DNA of 64,000 nucleotides, taken from assembly GCA_001247695.2 (NCBI GenBank), contig LGRX02035254.1:1-64000 (forward strand). The letters run 5' to 3'. Below, piece by piece: positions 10,717-21,211 of this stretch. Numbering within the stretch: the first letter of the stretch is position 1; each line of letters opens with the position of its first letter. The translations under genes were made by a program, and so were the position numbers. The notes under the pieces are model-generated. The model ran no database searches. It worked only from the letters and a program-made list of their open reading frames with translations, and was not told where the DNA came from. Source of the stretch: Cymbomonas tetramitiformis. Lineage: Eukaryota; Chlorophyta; Pyramimonadophyceae; Pyramimonadales; Pyramimonadaceae.

Positions 10717-13700
10717 ATGGGAGCGCGCCCGAGGAGTTTCGACAGGCACAGTCGCACACCGACGTTGTTGCTGTTTTGGGCCTGGATTGCGGGCGTCAGA
10801 GTCAAGGTGTTGGTGGATTCGGGAGCATCCACCAATATTATCGCAAAGAGTACACTGCAGAAGCTCTCCGGCGTCAAGCCGGTGCGCCACGAGCAAGCCA
10901 TGCGGGTTCGAGTGGCTGACGGCACCACATATGATGCTAATTCCTGCATCAGGCCCAAGCTCCTTGCTGAGACGTCGAAGGGGTCTTACGGCCAGCAGGT
11001 TGAGCTTCGGGTAATGCTCCTCGACCTCAAGGTGGATGTCATCCTGGGAGGTCCTTGGCTGGCGAACCTTTCCCCGGTTACACTGGATTATAAGAATTGG
11101 GGTTCGGTCCGGTTCACCAAGGGCAGGGAAGAGGTCGTCATCACCGGCTGTTCGCCGGGGTCCCCGGACCCCAGTCGGTCCAAGGACACGGCAATGGCAC
11201 TGGTACAGGGAGTCCTTTTGAGCCAACGTCGAGCTCGCCGGGACCTGCGGACCCTCCGAAACAGAGAGGAGCAAGCTTTCGTCGTCTACCTCGGCCCCGA
11301 TGGGACTTTTGGCGCGTTGGCCTGCAACAAGGGGGGGGGAGACTCCGACGAAGATTCCCCCAACGATGTTGTAGCAGGCCTAGCGTCAGAACCCTCCTCC
11401 GGGTCCGAGGATAGTGAAGTCAGCGTGCGTCCCAGCGCAACGGTGCCGGACGGAGCAGAGGAGTCTGAGGGGCCGGGAGGGTTGGTCTCGGACAGTTCCG
11501 AGTCCGGCTATAGTGACGTGGAAGGAGCGTGTCATTTGCAGAGAGTAGGGGCGGTGGTCGAGGATATTAGGCCACAGGGATTTGCGAGTACGGTCGACGA
11601 GGCCGGGGATCACCCTGACCCTCTCAGCTTTTTCGCTAGCAAACAGGAGGCGAACGGAGCATTTGCGTTGCTTCCGCCAGCGGTGCGTAGACAGGCGATA
11701 GAGGATCACGCGGCCGGGAAGCCACCCACCTGGCACGCGCAGGCAGCCGCGGCGCTCCAGCAGGGCCGGGGTCTGGTCGCGGAGCGACGACCCCGAGCAC
11801 GGCGTAAGCGAGTGCGTTGGCGTGACCAGGTCGCAGCAGTCGGTCAGCCTGGTGCTGAAAGTGGCCCCTCCGCCGAGCAGCCGCCGGGACCAAAAGTCCC
11901 CACCGTCCCGAGCCCTCAGAGTCAGAAGTCGCGAGCCTCGGCACCAGTCGTGCCGCCAGACACTACCCCGCCGCCAGCTCCGCAGACCACAGACCCGCCG
12001 GTACCGGCCGTCCCGCCAGGCACTACCCCGCCGCCAGCCCCACAGACTGCTCAGGCCTCCCCGGAACCGCCGGAGGACGAGATAGACGAGACGGTGTCGC
12101 CGGAAATCTGGCAGCAGCTTAGGGACCTGGAAAAGGAGTTCGCAGATGTCATTTGCACAGAGCTGCCAGAATCAGTCCAGTCAAGGGAATTCAAGTCCGG
12201 CATCCGGCTCAGGCCAGATTGGAGTGGGAACGCCTTGCACCGGCGAGGGTACAAGTTGTCGCAGGAGGAGTTGCGGCAACTCCGGCAACAGCTAGATGAG
12301 CTCTTAGCCAAAGGGTACATACGACCCTCGGCCTCTCCGTGGGGCTGCCCCGTGCTGATGGTCCCCAAGCCGAGTAATCCCAAGGAGTTGCGTCTAGTCA
12401 TTGACTACAGACAGATCAATGAGATCACAGTCAAGGATAAGTACCCCCTCCCGGATGTCCAGAGTCTCTTAGATGACCTACAAGGGGCTACCGTCTTCTC
12501 TACGATGGATGCCCTTTGGGGATTTTGGCAGGTTCCTATGAAAGCAGAGGACGTGGAGAAAACCGCAATGACTACGCACTTTGGAGCGTACGAGTGGTTG
12601 GTCATGCCTATGGGATTGTCAAACTCCCCAAGTACCTGGCAAAGGATGATGCAACAGTACCTCGGGCACCTACCCTTTTGCAGAGTATTTGTAGATGACA
12701 TCATGATTTTCTCGGCTGAGGTTCCGGGTAAGAGCGCCCATGAGGTACACCTCGACCACCTCCGCCAGGTCTTGGAGGCATGTCGAAAGAATTCCGTCTA
12801 CCTTAAAAAGTCGAAAGTCAAACTGTGCAAACGATCAGTCCGGTTCCTAGGGCATGTGGTGGATCGGGATGGATGCCGCCCACAGCAGGATAAGGTTGCG
12901 TCGGTACGCGATTGGCCAGACCTAGAAACTGTCACACACGTGCGACAGTTCCTGGGCATGTGTGGCTTCTACCGGAGGTACATCCAGAACTTCGCAGATA
13001 TCGCGTACCCGTTGACCCGCCTCACCAAATCCGGCGTGGACTGGACCTGGGGCGAGAATGAAAAGGCAGCATTTAAACAGCTAAAAACTGCTTTGATCTC
13101 CTCCCCAGCCTTGGCCCTACCCGATCAAAAGGGCGCAGCAGACGGTTCCAGACCCTTCTTTGTACAGACAGATGCCAGTGGAGTAGCACTAGGGGGTGTA
13201 CTCATGCAGGATCAGGGACGAGGCTTACAGCCCTTGGCCTTTGAAAGCCGGCAGTTCTCCAGCGCAGAGCAGAACTATCACGCTGGGGAACGGGAGCTTT
13301 GTGCCATCCATCATTGCACCACGGTCACCTGGAGACATTATCTGATTTTTACATCATTTAAGCTCATGGGAGACCATAAACCCCTTCAGTGGCTCTTCGC
13401 CCCAGCTAGGGAGCTCAGCCGACGTCAGGCTCGCTGGTACGAGGACTTGGTAGAGGTAGGAGTCCATCAGATGGAGCACGTGCCAGGGCGCTGTTTAGTA
13501 GTACCAGACGCGCAGTCCCGGCGACCAGACTATCAGGAAATGTCAGCCAGAGAAGGGTTGAAGGAAAAAGGGATTGTGGATCGCGCCACGGATGGGCCCA
13601 GAGACTCCGCACCGATAGGCAAGGGGTCCGAAGAGGACGAGGATCCTACCTCTGTCCTCGGGGCAGTGGATCGCACCACCGATGGACCCGAGTACTCTGA

Positions 13701-16700
13701 GCCGAAAGGCAAGAGATGTGAAGAGGACGAGGATCCCACATCTGTCTTAGGCGCCACCTTCGAGTATAGTGATTCCGAGGACGAGTCCTTCCCTCCCACC
13801 AGTCCAGCACCGGTCATTGGTGAGCTCACCCATCTGAATGGGCTCACGTGGGTAGAGTCGCCGGCCCTTTGGCTGGACGCAGCTGCCACCCTAGCAGTAG
13901 GCGAGAAGTCCTTGAGGGATGCCGAATCGCTAGCAGTCATGACCAGAGCAGACCGAGCTAGGGAACAGGCCACAGCAGAAGTCCAGAGTCATCCGGAGGA
14001 AGGAGCACCGGGGACCGACGAGTTCCCCCACCCTGAGACCCAGAATCATCCAAAGGCAGCCGGAAAGGTACCTGAGCCCGTTAAGCCCCCAGAAGGTAGC
14101 TCCCACTACGACCAGGTCGTAGATCGCCAGGACTGGAAGCTGATCAGGGAGCGCTTTGAGGAGATAGCGGCCCAGTACGGGATGTTTGACGTTGACGCGT
14201 GTTGCGACTCCATGGGCGTTAACCGGCAGGTTGACACCTATTGGACCGACTGCTTGAAGGAAAAGTGGCGCGGGAAACACGTTTGGCGTAACCCCCCTTA
14301 CACGAAGGATTCAGACTTGATAGAAAGAATTCTTCGGCATTTCCTTGCTGAGTGGCGCGCCGATCCGGAAAACACCTCGGCAATGTTCCTTCTGCCAGAC
14401 TATGACGCTCCCTGGAGGCGGTTGATTCACCCCAAGTATGGGCTTCATCCGGTCAAGGTCTTTGACACAAAGGACGAAAAAGGTCGTCCCAACCACCTCT
14501 TCGAGTCTCCTGATGGAGGTCGGCCCCCGCTGCGCTGGCCGGTCCTTCTGGTGTGGGCCCCAGCAGCCAGCAGGGCAAAGCCCCGAGCGCCGCCTGCGCG
14601 AAAGGACAGTGAGGCAGAACCCGACGAGCCTTTAGTCACTACAGGGGTTGCAGCAAGGGCCAGGGCAGCATCAGGCCCACTGAAGGCTGATGAGTTCGTC
14701 CGCGCCTTGCAAGCGGAATACGAACGCAGCCAGTACCTCAGCTCGTTGAAGGAAGAACTGATCGCAGCCCCACATCAGAGGACAGACACATTTCGCATGG
14801 TAGACGACATGATATGGCGAGTGGCAGAAGGGCGGTATCAGCTAGTGCTAGCTCAGGATTCCCCCCTCAGAGAGCTGGTGATGCGCGAAGCACACGAGTC
14901 CCCAGCAGCAGGGCACACAGGAAGGGATAAGACACTGGACAGGGTATCCCGTCGTTTTTGGTGGCCACGCATGAGCAAGGATGTCACCGACTGGTGCAAA
15001 TCCTGCGTCGTGTGCCAACAGACCCGGCCACGCAACGGGTATCCAGACGGTCAGCTTAACCCCCTGCAAGTCCCAGTAAGACTGTGGCAAGTGGTTAGTA
15101 TCGACTTCGTCACTGGGCTGCCCCGCACAGAGCGAGGGTACGACGCGTTTGCTACCTTCACGGACAAGTTGTCCAAGATGGTGCACGTAGTCCCCATGCT
15201 TTACGCTGACAGCTCAGCTGCACAGATCGCGCGCATGTATTTCGACCAAGTGTGGCGTTTGCACGGCGCTCCCATGAAGATCGTCTGTGATCGGGACTCC
15301 CGCTTCAGGGATGAGATGCATCTCGAGCTACATCGGTTGATGGGAGTCCAGGTTGCCTCTACCACGCCGTACCACCCACAAGGTGATGGGCAGGCAGAGC
15401 ACACAAACCACACGGTCGAACGCATGTTGCGCGCGTATGTCGACGCCAACCAGCACGATTGGGATTTGTGGTGTACCCCGGTCGAGTACGCCATTAATGA
15501 CTCTCGTTCCGCCGTCACGGGCTTCACCCCTTTTGAACTGACGTATGGTCACGCTCCGGCCTCTCAGCTGGACTTCTTCGTGGAGGCAGCACTTGCATCA
15601 CGGAGAGGCCGAGCTAAGGGGGGGAGGGGCGCAGCAGTAAAAAAGGGTACAGCCCACGAGACAGCCCGCCAATTTGTTCGCCAGTTGCAGCTCGCTAGGG
15701 AGAAGCTGCTCTTAGCTCAGCAGCAGCAGATCGCCCAGTACGACGCGCGTCACAAGTCCAGGAGTTACGCAGTAGGCGATGAGGTTTGGGTGGACGCCAC
15801 GTACCTCACCCAGCCGGGCGACCGCGGGTTGCACAAGAAATTGCTTAAGAAGCGCCTCGGGCCCCTTCGGGTGCTGGAAGTCTTTCACAGCGACAGGCAG
15901 ATGGCCCTTCCCGCGAGCGATAGAGGCGCACCGTCGGCCTATAGGTTGCAGACGCCTAAGCAGTGGAAAGTGCACGATGTGTTTACCGTGGACCGGCTTT
16001 CGCCGGTAGAGTCGAGCAGCCGCTTTGTTGAGAGAGCTAAGGAGATTCCCCCTCCTCCGTTGGACGTCAGCGGGCGCAAGGAAACCCACGTCGAGAGGGT
16101 GGAGCGTTCGCGCACGCGCCAGCGTCAGGGTAGGAGGTGGACGGAGTACCTGGTCAAGTGGACAGGAATGCCCCGCAGTGAGAACGAGTGGAAGACCCGA
16201 GAGGATCTGGAGTGGGACGGAGCCGGCAGGCCCGGTGTTCCCAACCGGGCGTTGTTGGAGTTTGAGAGGATCGAGGCTAAGAGAGTGGAGCGAGAGAAGC
16301 TTAGGGTCCGTAAGAGGCGCGACGAGTCCGCAGGAGCGGTATGGACCACGCTATCGGAGGAGCTCAAGGTAGACGGAGCAATGCCATGGGTGCCAGAGGA
16401 GAGGTTTGATGAGGAAGTAGGAACTTTCGCGAGAGTATCTGCTCAGAGCACCCTGCCGCCAGTCAACGGAGCCGCAGCACTTGAGAAGGAGCCAGTCGGC
16501 CAGTCTAAGATTCTCGTATTGTTTTGTGGGACCGGGTCAGTCGAGAGGCAGTTCACTAAGCAATTTCCCAACAGCGAAGTAGTTGCCGTAGACATTCAGC
16601 CCAAGTGGGGCCCCACACATTGCGAGGATATCATGCGATGGGACTACCGACAGTTCAGACCAGGACACTTCGACGTAGTCTGGGCTAGCCCACCTTGTAC

Positions 16701-17385
16701 AGAGTACAGCCAGGCGAAGACGGTAGGCATCCGAGATTTGCGCGCTGCGGACAGGCGAGTTCGTAGGACATTGGAGATCATCCGGTACTTGAGGCCCGAA
16801 GCATACTTCATTGAGCACCCGAAGGGAAGAGAGCCCCACGGTTTGCACACGCGTCGCTGCATGAGCAATCTACCAGCTCCGCACCTCGTCACGTACTGCA
16901 AATACGGGACGGCGTACAGGAAGCCCACGCACATCTGGACCAACGTTCCGTTGCGCACACCCTTGCGAGTGTGCGATTCCGACACGCCTTGCGAGTTCTT
17001 CCGGCAGCACGGTAGGCACGAGAAAGTAGCGCAAGGAGGGCGCGCGATGAGAGCCGGAGGTGTGTTTGCGGAGGGCATGGGAGCGCGAGAGAATTTGTAT
17101 GGGATTCCGTCGGCACTGGGATTCCACAACCTGACCCTACATGAGGTGCATGCGTTCCTGTCTGAATTGCTTGTCAGGGAGGATCTGAGCGAGATGAGCG
17201 TTTTAGTCCAGTCAGCTGTTGTTGAGAGTGACCCGCCCGAGTTTGAGCCGGAACCGATAGCGTTAGCGGGAGTACGAGCTGAAGTGACCAAGGCACGGTA
17301 TCGGTTGGTCCAAGGTGTTATTAGTCGATACCGATATGCCAAAAAAATCTACCAGGCAATACCAATAGTGTCTCTAAGTTATTAG
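10717..17385 (+). CDS. Ty3/gypsy-like polyprotein with two DNA methyltransferase domains
   Basis: One uninterrupted frame of about 2,220 codons (first ATG 10717). Domains in order, residue numbers approximate: retropepsin (LVDSGAS, about 34); Pro-rich linker 330-450; reverse transcriptase 470-700 with FVDD at about 661; RNase H from about 815 (VQTDASG); acidic linker; a Dam-like N6-adenine methyltransferase segment about 1120-1290 (FDVDACC, then NPPY at about 1195); integrase with HHCC zinc finger (HESPAAGH, CVVC) and D,D-35-E (IDFVTG, CDRDSRF, AEHTNH); chromodomain (EYLVKWTG, about 1813); and a C5-cytosine methyltransferase about 1930-2160 with LFCGTGS (motif I), PPC with catalytic Cys (about 1996) and IEHP in place of ENV. 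The last 30 or so residues run into an unrelated TATCGG repeat, so the natural C-terminus is probably lost. No gag is visible. C5-methyltransferase capture by Ty3-type elements is known from dinoflagellates and Klebsormidium. Confidence 0.9.
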   Translation: MGARPRSFDRHSRTPTLLLFWAWIAGVRVKVLVDSGASTNIIAKSTLQKLSGVKPVRHEQAMRVRVADGTTYDANSCIRPKLLAETSKGSYGQQVELRVMLLDLKVDVILGGPWLANLSPVTLDYKNWGSVRFTKGREEVVITGCSPGSPDPSRSKDTAMALVQGVLLSQRRARRDLRTLRNREEQAFVVYLGPDGTFGALACNKGGGDSDEDSPNDVVAGLASEPSSGSEDSEVSVRPSATVPDGAEESEGPGGLVSDSSESGYSDVEGACHLQRVGAVVEDIRPQGFASTVDEAGDHPDPLSFFASKQEANGAFALLPPAVRRQAIEDHAAGKPPTWHAQAAAALQQGRGLVAERRPRARRKRVRWRDQVAAVGQPGAESGPSAEQPPGPKVPTVPSPQSQKSRASAPVVPPDTTPPPAPQTTDPPVPAVPPGTTPPPAPQTAQASPEPPEDEIDETVSPEIWQQLRDLEKEFADVICTELPESVQSREFKSGIRLRPDWSGNALHRRGYKLSQEELRQLRQQLDELLAKGYIRPSASPWGCPVLMVPKPSNPKELRLVIDYRQINEITVKDKYPLPDVQSLLDDLQGATVFSTMDALWGFWQVPMKAEDVEKTAMTTHFGAYEWLVMPMGLSNSPSTWQRMMQQYLGHLPFCRVFVDDIMIFSAEVPGKSAHEVHLDHLRQVLEACRKNSVYLKKSKVKLCKRSVRFLGHVVDRDGCRPQQDKVASVRDWPDLETVTHVRQFLGMCGFYRRYIQNFADIAYPLTRLTKSGVDWTWGENEKAAFKQLKTALISSPALALPDQKGAADGSRPFFVQTDASGVALGGVLMQDQGRGLQPLAFESRQFSSAEQNYHAGERELCAIHHCTTVTWRHYLIFTSFKLMGDHKPLQWLFAPARELSRRQARWYEDLVEVGVHQMEHVPGRCLVVPDAQSRRPDYQEMSAREGLKEKGIVDRATDGPRDSAPIGKGSEEDEDPTSVLGAVDRTTDGPEYSEPKGKRCEEDEDPTSVLGATFEYSDSEDESFPPTSPAPVIGELTHLNGLTWVESPALWLDAAATLAVGEKSLRDAESLAVMTRADRAREQATAEVQSHPEEGAPGTDEFPHPETQNHPKAAGKVPEPVKPPEGSSHYDQVVDRQDWKLIRERFEEIAAQYGMFDVDACCDSMGVNRQVDTYWTDCLKEKWRGKHVWRNPPYTKDSDLIERILRHFLAEWRADPENTSAMFLLPDYDAPWRRLIHPKYGLHPVKVFDTKDEKGRPNHLFESPDGGRPPLRWPVLLVWAPAASRAKPRAPPARKDSEAEPDEPLVTTGVAARARAASGPLKADEFVRALQAEYERSQYLSSLKEELIAAPHQRTDTFRMVDDMIWRVAEGRYQLVLAQDSPLRELVMREAHESPAAGHTGRDKTLDRVSRRFWWPRMSKDVTDWCKSCVVCQQTRPRNGYPDGQLNPLQVPVRLWQVVSIDFVTGLPRTERGYDAFATFTDKLSKMVHVVPMLYADSSAAQIARMYFDQVWRLHGAPMKIVCDRDSRFRDEMHLELHRLMGVQVASTTPYHPQGDGQAEHTNHTVERMLRAYVDANQHDWDLWCTPVEYAINDSRSAVTGFTPFELTYGHAPASQLDFFVEAALASRRGRAKGGRGAAVKKGTAHETARQFVRQLQLAREKLLLAQQQQIAQYDARHKSRSYAVGDEVWVDATYLTQPGDRGLHKKLLKKRLGPLRVLEVFHSDRQMALPASDRGAPSAYRLQTPKQWKVHDVFTVDRLSPVESSSRFVERAKEIPPPPLDVSGRKETHVERVERSRTRQRQGRRWTEYLVKWTGMPRSENEWKTREDLEWDGAGRPGVPNRALLEFERIEAKRVEREKLRVRKRRDESAGAVWTTLSEELKVDGAMPWVPEERFDEEVGTFARVSAQSTLPPVNGAAALEKEPVGQSKILVLFCGTGSVERQFTKQFPNSEVVAVDIQPKWGPTHCEDIMRWDYRQFRPGHFDVVWASPPCTEYSQAKTVGIRDLRAADRRVRRTLEIIRYLRPEAYFIEHPKGREPHGLHTRRCMSNLPAPHLVTYCKYGTAYRKPTHIWTNVPLRTPLRVCDSDTPCEFFRQHGRHEKVAQGGRAMRAGGVFAEGMGARENLYGIPSALGFHNLTLHEVHAFLSELLVREDLSEMSVLVQSAVVESDPPEFEPEPIALAGVRAEVTKARYRLVQGVISRYRYAKKIYQAIPIVSLSY

Positions 17386-17490
17386 TCGATACCGATATTA
17401 ACTAATTGGGTATTAGTTGATACCGATTTTCCGATATGTGAAAAAATAACTATTAGGTAATACCGATATTATAATAAACTGATATATCGG
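17290..17490. repeat. Iterated TTAGTCGATACCGATA block
   Basis: Words of the type TATCGGT/ACCGATA recur at least ten times from the end of the polyprotein frame to about 17490. Similar blocks are at 18045-18130 (TTAGTTGATACCGATG and relatives) and 19455-19535 (TATATCGATTTATCGG). They resemble the motif-rich LTR promoters elsewhere in the window but use a different word. The first block overlaps the 3' end of the Ty3 frame, so it marks the breakpoint of that element. Between 17491 and 18045 no gene is recognisable. Confidence 0.6.
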
Positions 17491-18169
17491 TTCCTAGCAA
17501 GCATACGAATGTTGCCTACTCCTACCTATCTAGTTCAGCTCTTCGGCACATGATTCCTACCTATCTACATATCTAGTTCATTGCAACCATTATTAGGGAA
17601 TGCTCAATGGTCCCTTCATTCAGACTTTTTCTTAAGTCGCTATGCATCTGGATGCAAGCGCTAAAAGCTCGCTCTACTAACACCGGTTGTGCTCGCAGGC
17701 GCAACAAGGAACGGTGTGGTCTGGTCATCTTGAACATCGTAATAAAAGGGAATCCCTCCCCCCCTGAGTCTTCCACCACTCTGCAAGATACAAGTCAAAC
17801 TCGTCATCATTTTTATTGCCCCGTGGCACTGCTGTAGCGGGTTCATATTCATACAACTTCACTATCACTATCTGAAAACACTTGCAAATATGGTTTTTGT
17901 GTTGGAAATAATGGACTTCTTGGCATTGGGCGTGTCACGTTGGGCGGTGCTCTCATACGCAAGCGCGTCGGTGCAAGCCGCTTGGTCCTTGGGACGCCAC
18001 TTCTCTTGCAGCCGAAGGATCGCTTCCGATATTTGAATATTCTGATATCTTTCCCGATATGACACTGATTTTGTATTAGTTGATACCGATGTTACATAAT
18101 TAGTAATTAGTCGATATTGATATTCCGATAACCCTAGCTGGAAATACTGCTCACGGGAGCGAGCCTGGC

Positions 18170-18405
18170 TCGCGCCGGGAAAATCAGGGATTCGCGAGCA
18201 AAAATCAGGGATTCGGGCCCGTAGGGCCCAAATTCCTGGATTCGAGGGCTTTTAAGGCCCGTAGGGCCCCAAATTCCCGGATTCGGGGGCTTTTAAGGCC
18301 CGTAGGGCCTAGAGCTAGGCCCGCAGGGCCTAGCGAAAAATCAGGGATTTGGCCCGCAGCAGGGCCAGGAAAATCAGGGATTTGGCCCGCAGGGACGGTC
18401 TCGAG
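18170..18405. repeat. GC-rich short repeats around AAATCAGGGATT and GGCCCGTAGGGCC
   Basis: The words AAATCAGGGATT (four or more copies), GGCTTTTAAGGCCCGTAGGG (two copies) and GGCCCGCAGGGCC alternate across about 240 bp. The GGCCCGTAGGGCC cores are near-palindromic. An 84-codon minus-strand frame through this block only reflects the repeats. Confidence 0.7.
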
Positions 18406-18637
18406 TCTAGCTACATGTGACACTCGGTGTGTCACAGCACGAACTTGCGGGTCAGTCATCAGTCCAGTGTTGGCTACCTAGATATCTGTCATAGTAGGGG
18501 CCTGCACCGGGACTCCCGATCAGGGCTGCCTATACAGATTTCAGCAGTATATTTGTGTGCCCAATTTGACATATTCGTATGAAACAATGTCTTGTATTGG
18601 GGTGAGGAATATTCTAATAAGACGATGAGAGTAATAA

Positions 18638-19332
18638 ATTCCTTTAAGTGTCTATTACCCGACACTAAGTTGGGTGCACCCAACCTAAGAACCATATTTC
18701 AAACGTCAATAACCCCTCGAATATCCGACTTATAGTGCCAAAACAATGCCAGGCCATGGGCTACTATGTTCCCTTTGAACAATGGGTATGCATTATACCT
18801 CTATAATCCAAGATTGCGGGATATAATGAGGCCGTTTCAATAGGGTATGTGCTGAAATAATCCGGATTTCTCTTAGGTTGGGTGCACAATACCTAAGAAC
18901 TTGGGCAATATAAGGGACTCCCCGTGGCACTCGAAGGTTCTTTGGAAATTCGGAGACCTATGTCATCAAGTTCTCGAGTTGCTCTTTCTGCAGTGTCTTG
19001 TCAAAAGTTTCATCCGAGGTCATCTTGACCCTCAAAATCTCGGTTGAAGTAGCATGGGTAGGTAAAACCCCAAAATCACTTGGAAATTTTACAACGTTTC
19101 CTACCCCTCGCATACTTCCCAAAATTGCTCACGGATAAGCTTGATTCACTCAATAATGTAGATGCGTGTGTAAAAGAGGACATCTTCCCCGTCATTTTGA
19201 GCTAATAAAAACCAGAATCCGGTAACGACAACTCCCAATAATCCCACCAAAGGGTAAGTTGGGTGCACCCAACTTAAATGGCTCTTAAGTTGGGCCCACC
19301 CAACCACCGGGTAATAGACATTTATAAGGAAT
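18638..19332. mobile_element. Non-autonomous DNA element with imperfect terminal inverted repeats
   Basis: The left end (ATTCCTTTAAGTGTCTATTA at 18638) is matched in reverse complement by the right end, finishing at 19332. The shared parts are ATTCCTT, TGTCTATTACCCG, TTGGGTG, CCCAAC, TTAAG or CTAAG, and CCAT, over about 55 bp. Each end also contains the small palindrome GTTGGGTGCACCCAAC or a variant, and a further partial copy lies at 18876-18905. The interior encodes nothing recognisable. This is best read as a MITE-like element of about 695 bp; the superfamily is unknown. Confidence 0.55.
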
Positions 19333-19599
19333 CAACGTATTTTCGAAAAATAATATTCTTTTTTTTTCAAAAATTTCGCCTGCGGCGGGCATTTTCAGGG
19401 AAATGCAAATGCTGGCTCGCGCCGGCATTTGCATTTATTCCAACTAGGCCGATAACTCTTAAAAACATTATCGATTGATAGCAATATCGCCGATATATCG
19501 ATTTATCGGATATCGGTTGCAACCGATACCGTGCCTTGGAAGTGACAATCATACCTGAGGGCGGATGGGAATCTGACGCGAGTGGTCTTAGCGATTGAG

Positions 19600-19990
19600 A
19601 GCGTTGGGGAGCGTCGGGAAGAGCGGTGGCTCCAGCCTTGGCGAGACCAGGCGGCAGGTGAGAACCTGGGTAATCCATCCGAGAGAGCAGTGGCTCCAGC
19701 CTAGGCGAGACCAGGCGGCAGGTGAGAACCTGGGTAATCCATCCGAGAGAGCAGTGGCTCTAGCCTCGGCACAGCCAGGCAACAGGTGGAAATCTGTATA
19801 ATCCATTTGAGCAGTGGCTCTAAGCCTCGGTATGACCAGGCGGCAGGTGAGAACCTGGATAATCTATCCAACCGAGCAGTGGCTCTAGCCTCGGTGCGAC
19901 CAGGCAACAGGTGGATATCTGTATAATCCATTTCACGAGAGCATTGGCTCCGGACCTGGCACGACCGGGCAGCAGTTGGAGATCTGGGTA
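19600..19990. repeat. Tandem repeat, about six units of 60-70 bp
   Basis: Units share GAGCAGTGGCTC, CCAGGCGGCAGGTGAGAACC (or CAACAGGTGGAAATCTG) and ATAATCCAT. Two unit subtypes alternate in the middle of the array. Related degraded words continue to about 20330. Three minus-strand frames here repeat the same peptide and are array artefacts. Confidence 0.8.
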
Positions 19991-20449
19991 AAAGCTCTAA
20001 GCACTCCGAGGAGGCGGTGAAGGTTTAAAACCTTTCCTCCGGGCCGGCATCCCGAGAACTGTCAGGTAATTGGCAAACCTATTGTCATCCCCTGTAAGTG
20101 TACCGTGTTGGAAGGTTTAAAACCTTGAGCGTGGTAATGGATGTGAGACCTTGAGCCTTGGGGGAGCCTGGTAGTGCAGATGGCAGACCGGTGAGAGGCC
20201 GACCCTTGTGCTTAAGAGGTCGATCTCCTTATTGCGGTGTGTCTTGGGAGTGTAATGTCATCCCAGACAACAGGCGGCTGAGACCTGTATAATCATTCAG
20301 AGCAACAGTAGAAGATCTGTATAAAAACTTTACTGGTCCGACGTGGTCAGCGTGGACGTGACCTTCCCTAAGGGGGGGGGAGTTGTGCTAGGAGGCAAGC
20401 ACAAGAGCAAAGAAAAACGGCTAAGTACAAAAAGCAACTACAACTATAA

Positions 20450-20540
20450 AAGTACTCAGTACGGAGTACAGTAGGACCGATCAGAATGATGTTGATGTGA
20501 GGTGCCTAGCCTGTTGTACGGAGTACTCAGTACAGTTGAG
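20450..20540. repeat. Palindromic GTACTCAGTACGGAGTAC pair
   Basis: AAGTACTCAGTACGGAGTAC at about 20452 and TGTACGGAGTACTCAGTACA at about 20515 are near-reverse complements of each other and internally palindromic (GTACT, AGTAC). No ORF starts close by. It fits the recurrent theme of iterated palindromic words in this window. Confidence 0.6.
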
Positions 20541-20825
20541 TTATGGAAAGAGTTCCTGAATGTATAAGAACTCTAAGTGTAACCCGTTTCGGGGATGAGA
20601 ACTGAACTGAAAAGTATAACATAAAAGTAAAGAGCCGTAACCGCTGTATATTGTGTATTGAAAGCATGCACTGAAAGCAAAAGCATAACTATATAGATTT
20701 ACGAAACCGAAGTCTTATAGTTGACCAAGCGTAATCATACCTCGTGCGGTCGTTTAATAAGTGTAGATAGAAAAAGTCCGAAACCGTAAAGAAGAGAAGA
20801 AGCAAGAGTGTAGACTCCTACAGTT

Positions 20826-21050
20826 CCCTTTGCCGCTTCCGTTAACCGTGGTTTACCCTACCGACTGTGACTAGGAATCCACGCACCGTTTCCGTCAGCT
20901 GTTGACATCGCAGCTATCGCGGCTTGATCTGCACCGTAAAAAGCGGCAAGTCCCTTTCCGTCTCCGTTCTTTTTGCCGCTTCCGTCTTTCGTGGCTTGCC
21001 TACCGACTGTGACTGGTATCCCGCGCACCGTCTCCGTCAGCTTTCGTGCA
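20826..21050. repeat. Direct repeat, two copies of about 78 bp
   Basis: TTTGCCGCTTCCGTTAACCG (about 20828) to CACGCACCGTTTCCGTCAGC is repeated with changes at about 20970-21047 (TTTTGCCGCTTCCGTCTTTC to CGCGCACCGTCTCCGTCAGC). The spacing is about 142 bp. I see no coding potential that explains it. Confidence 0.75.
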
Positions 21051-21211
21051 TTTTGGTGCACTCCGTCATTTTTTTATAAGAATCCTTCTACACTCTGGCC
21101 AGCAGCGCCTCTGCTGCCGGGGGACCGCTTTACCGTACGGCATTTTTGACGTCACCACCGTTTTCCTCGTCAAAAACTGCCCCAATTTGACCTTTAGATC
21201 GTTCCATTCGC

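Noticed and set aside
19588..19931. Possible CRISPR-like array of direct repeats with spacers
   Set aside because: Units of 60-70 bp are contiguous and vary throughout; there are no uniform short repeats separated by unique spacers, and the context is eukaryotic.
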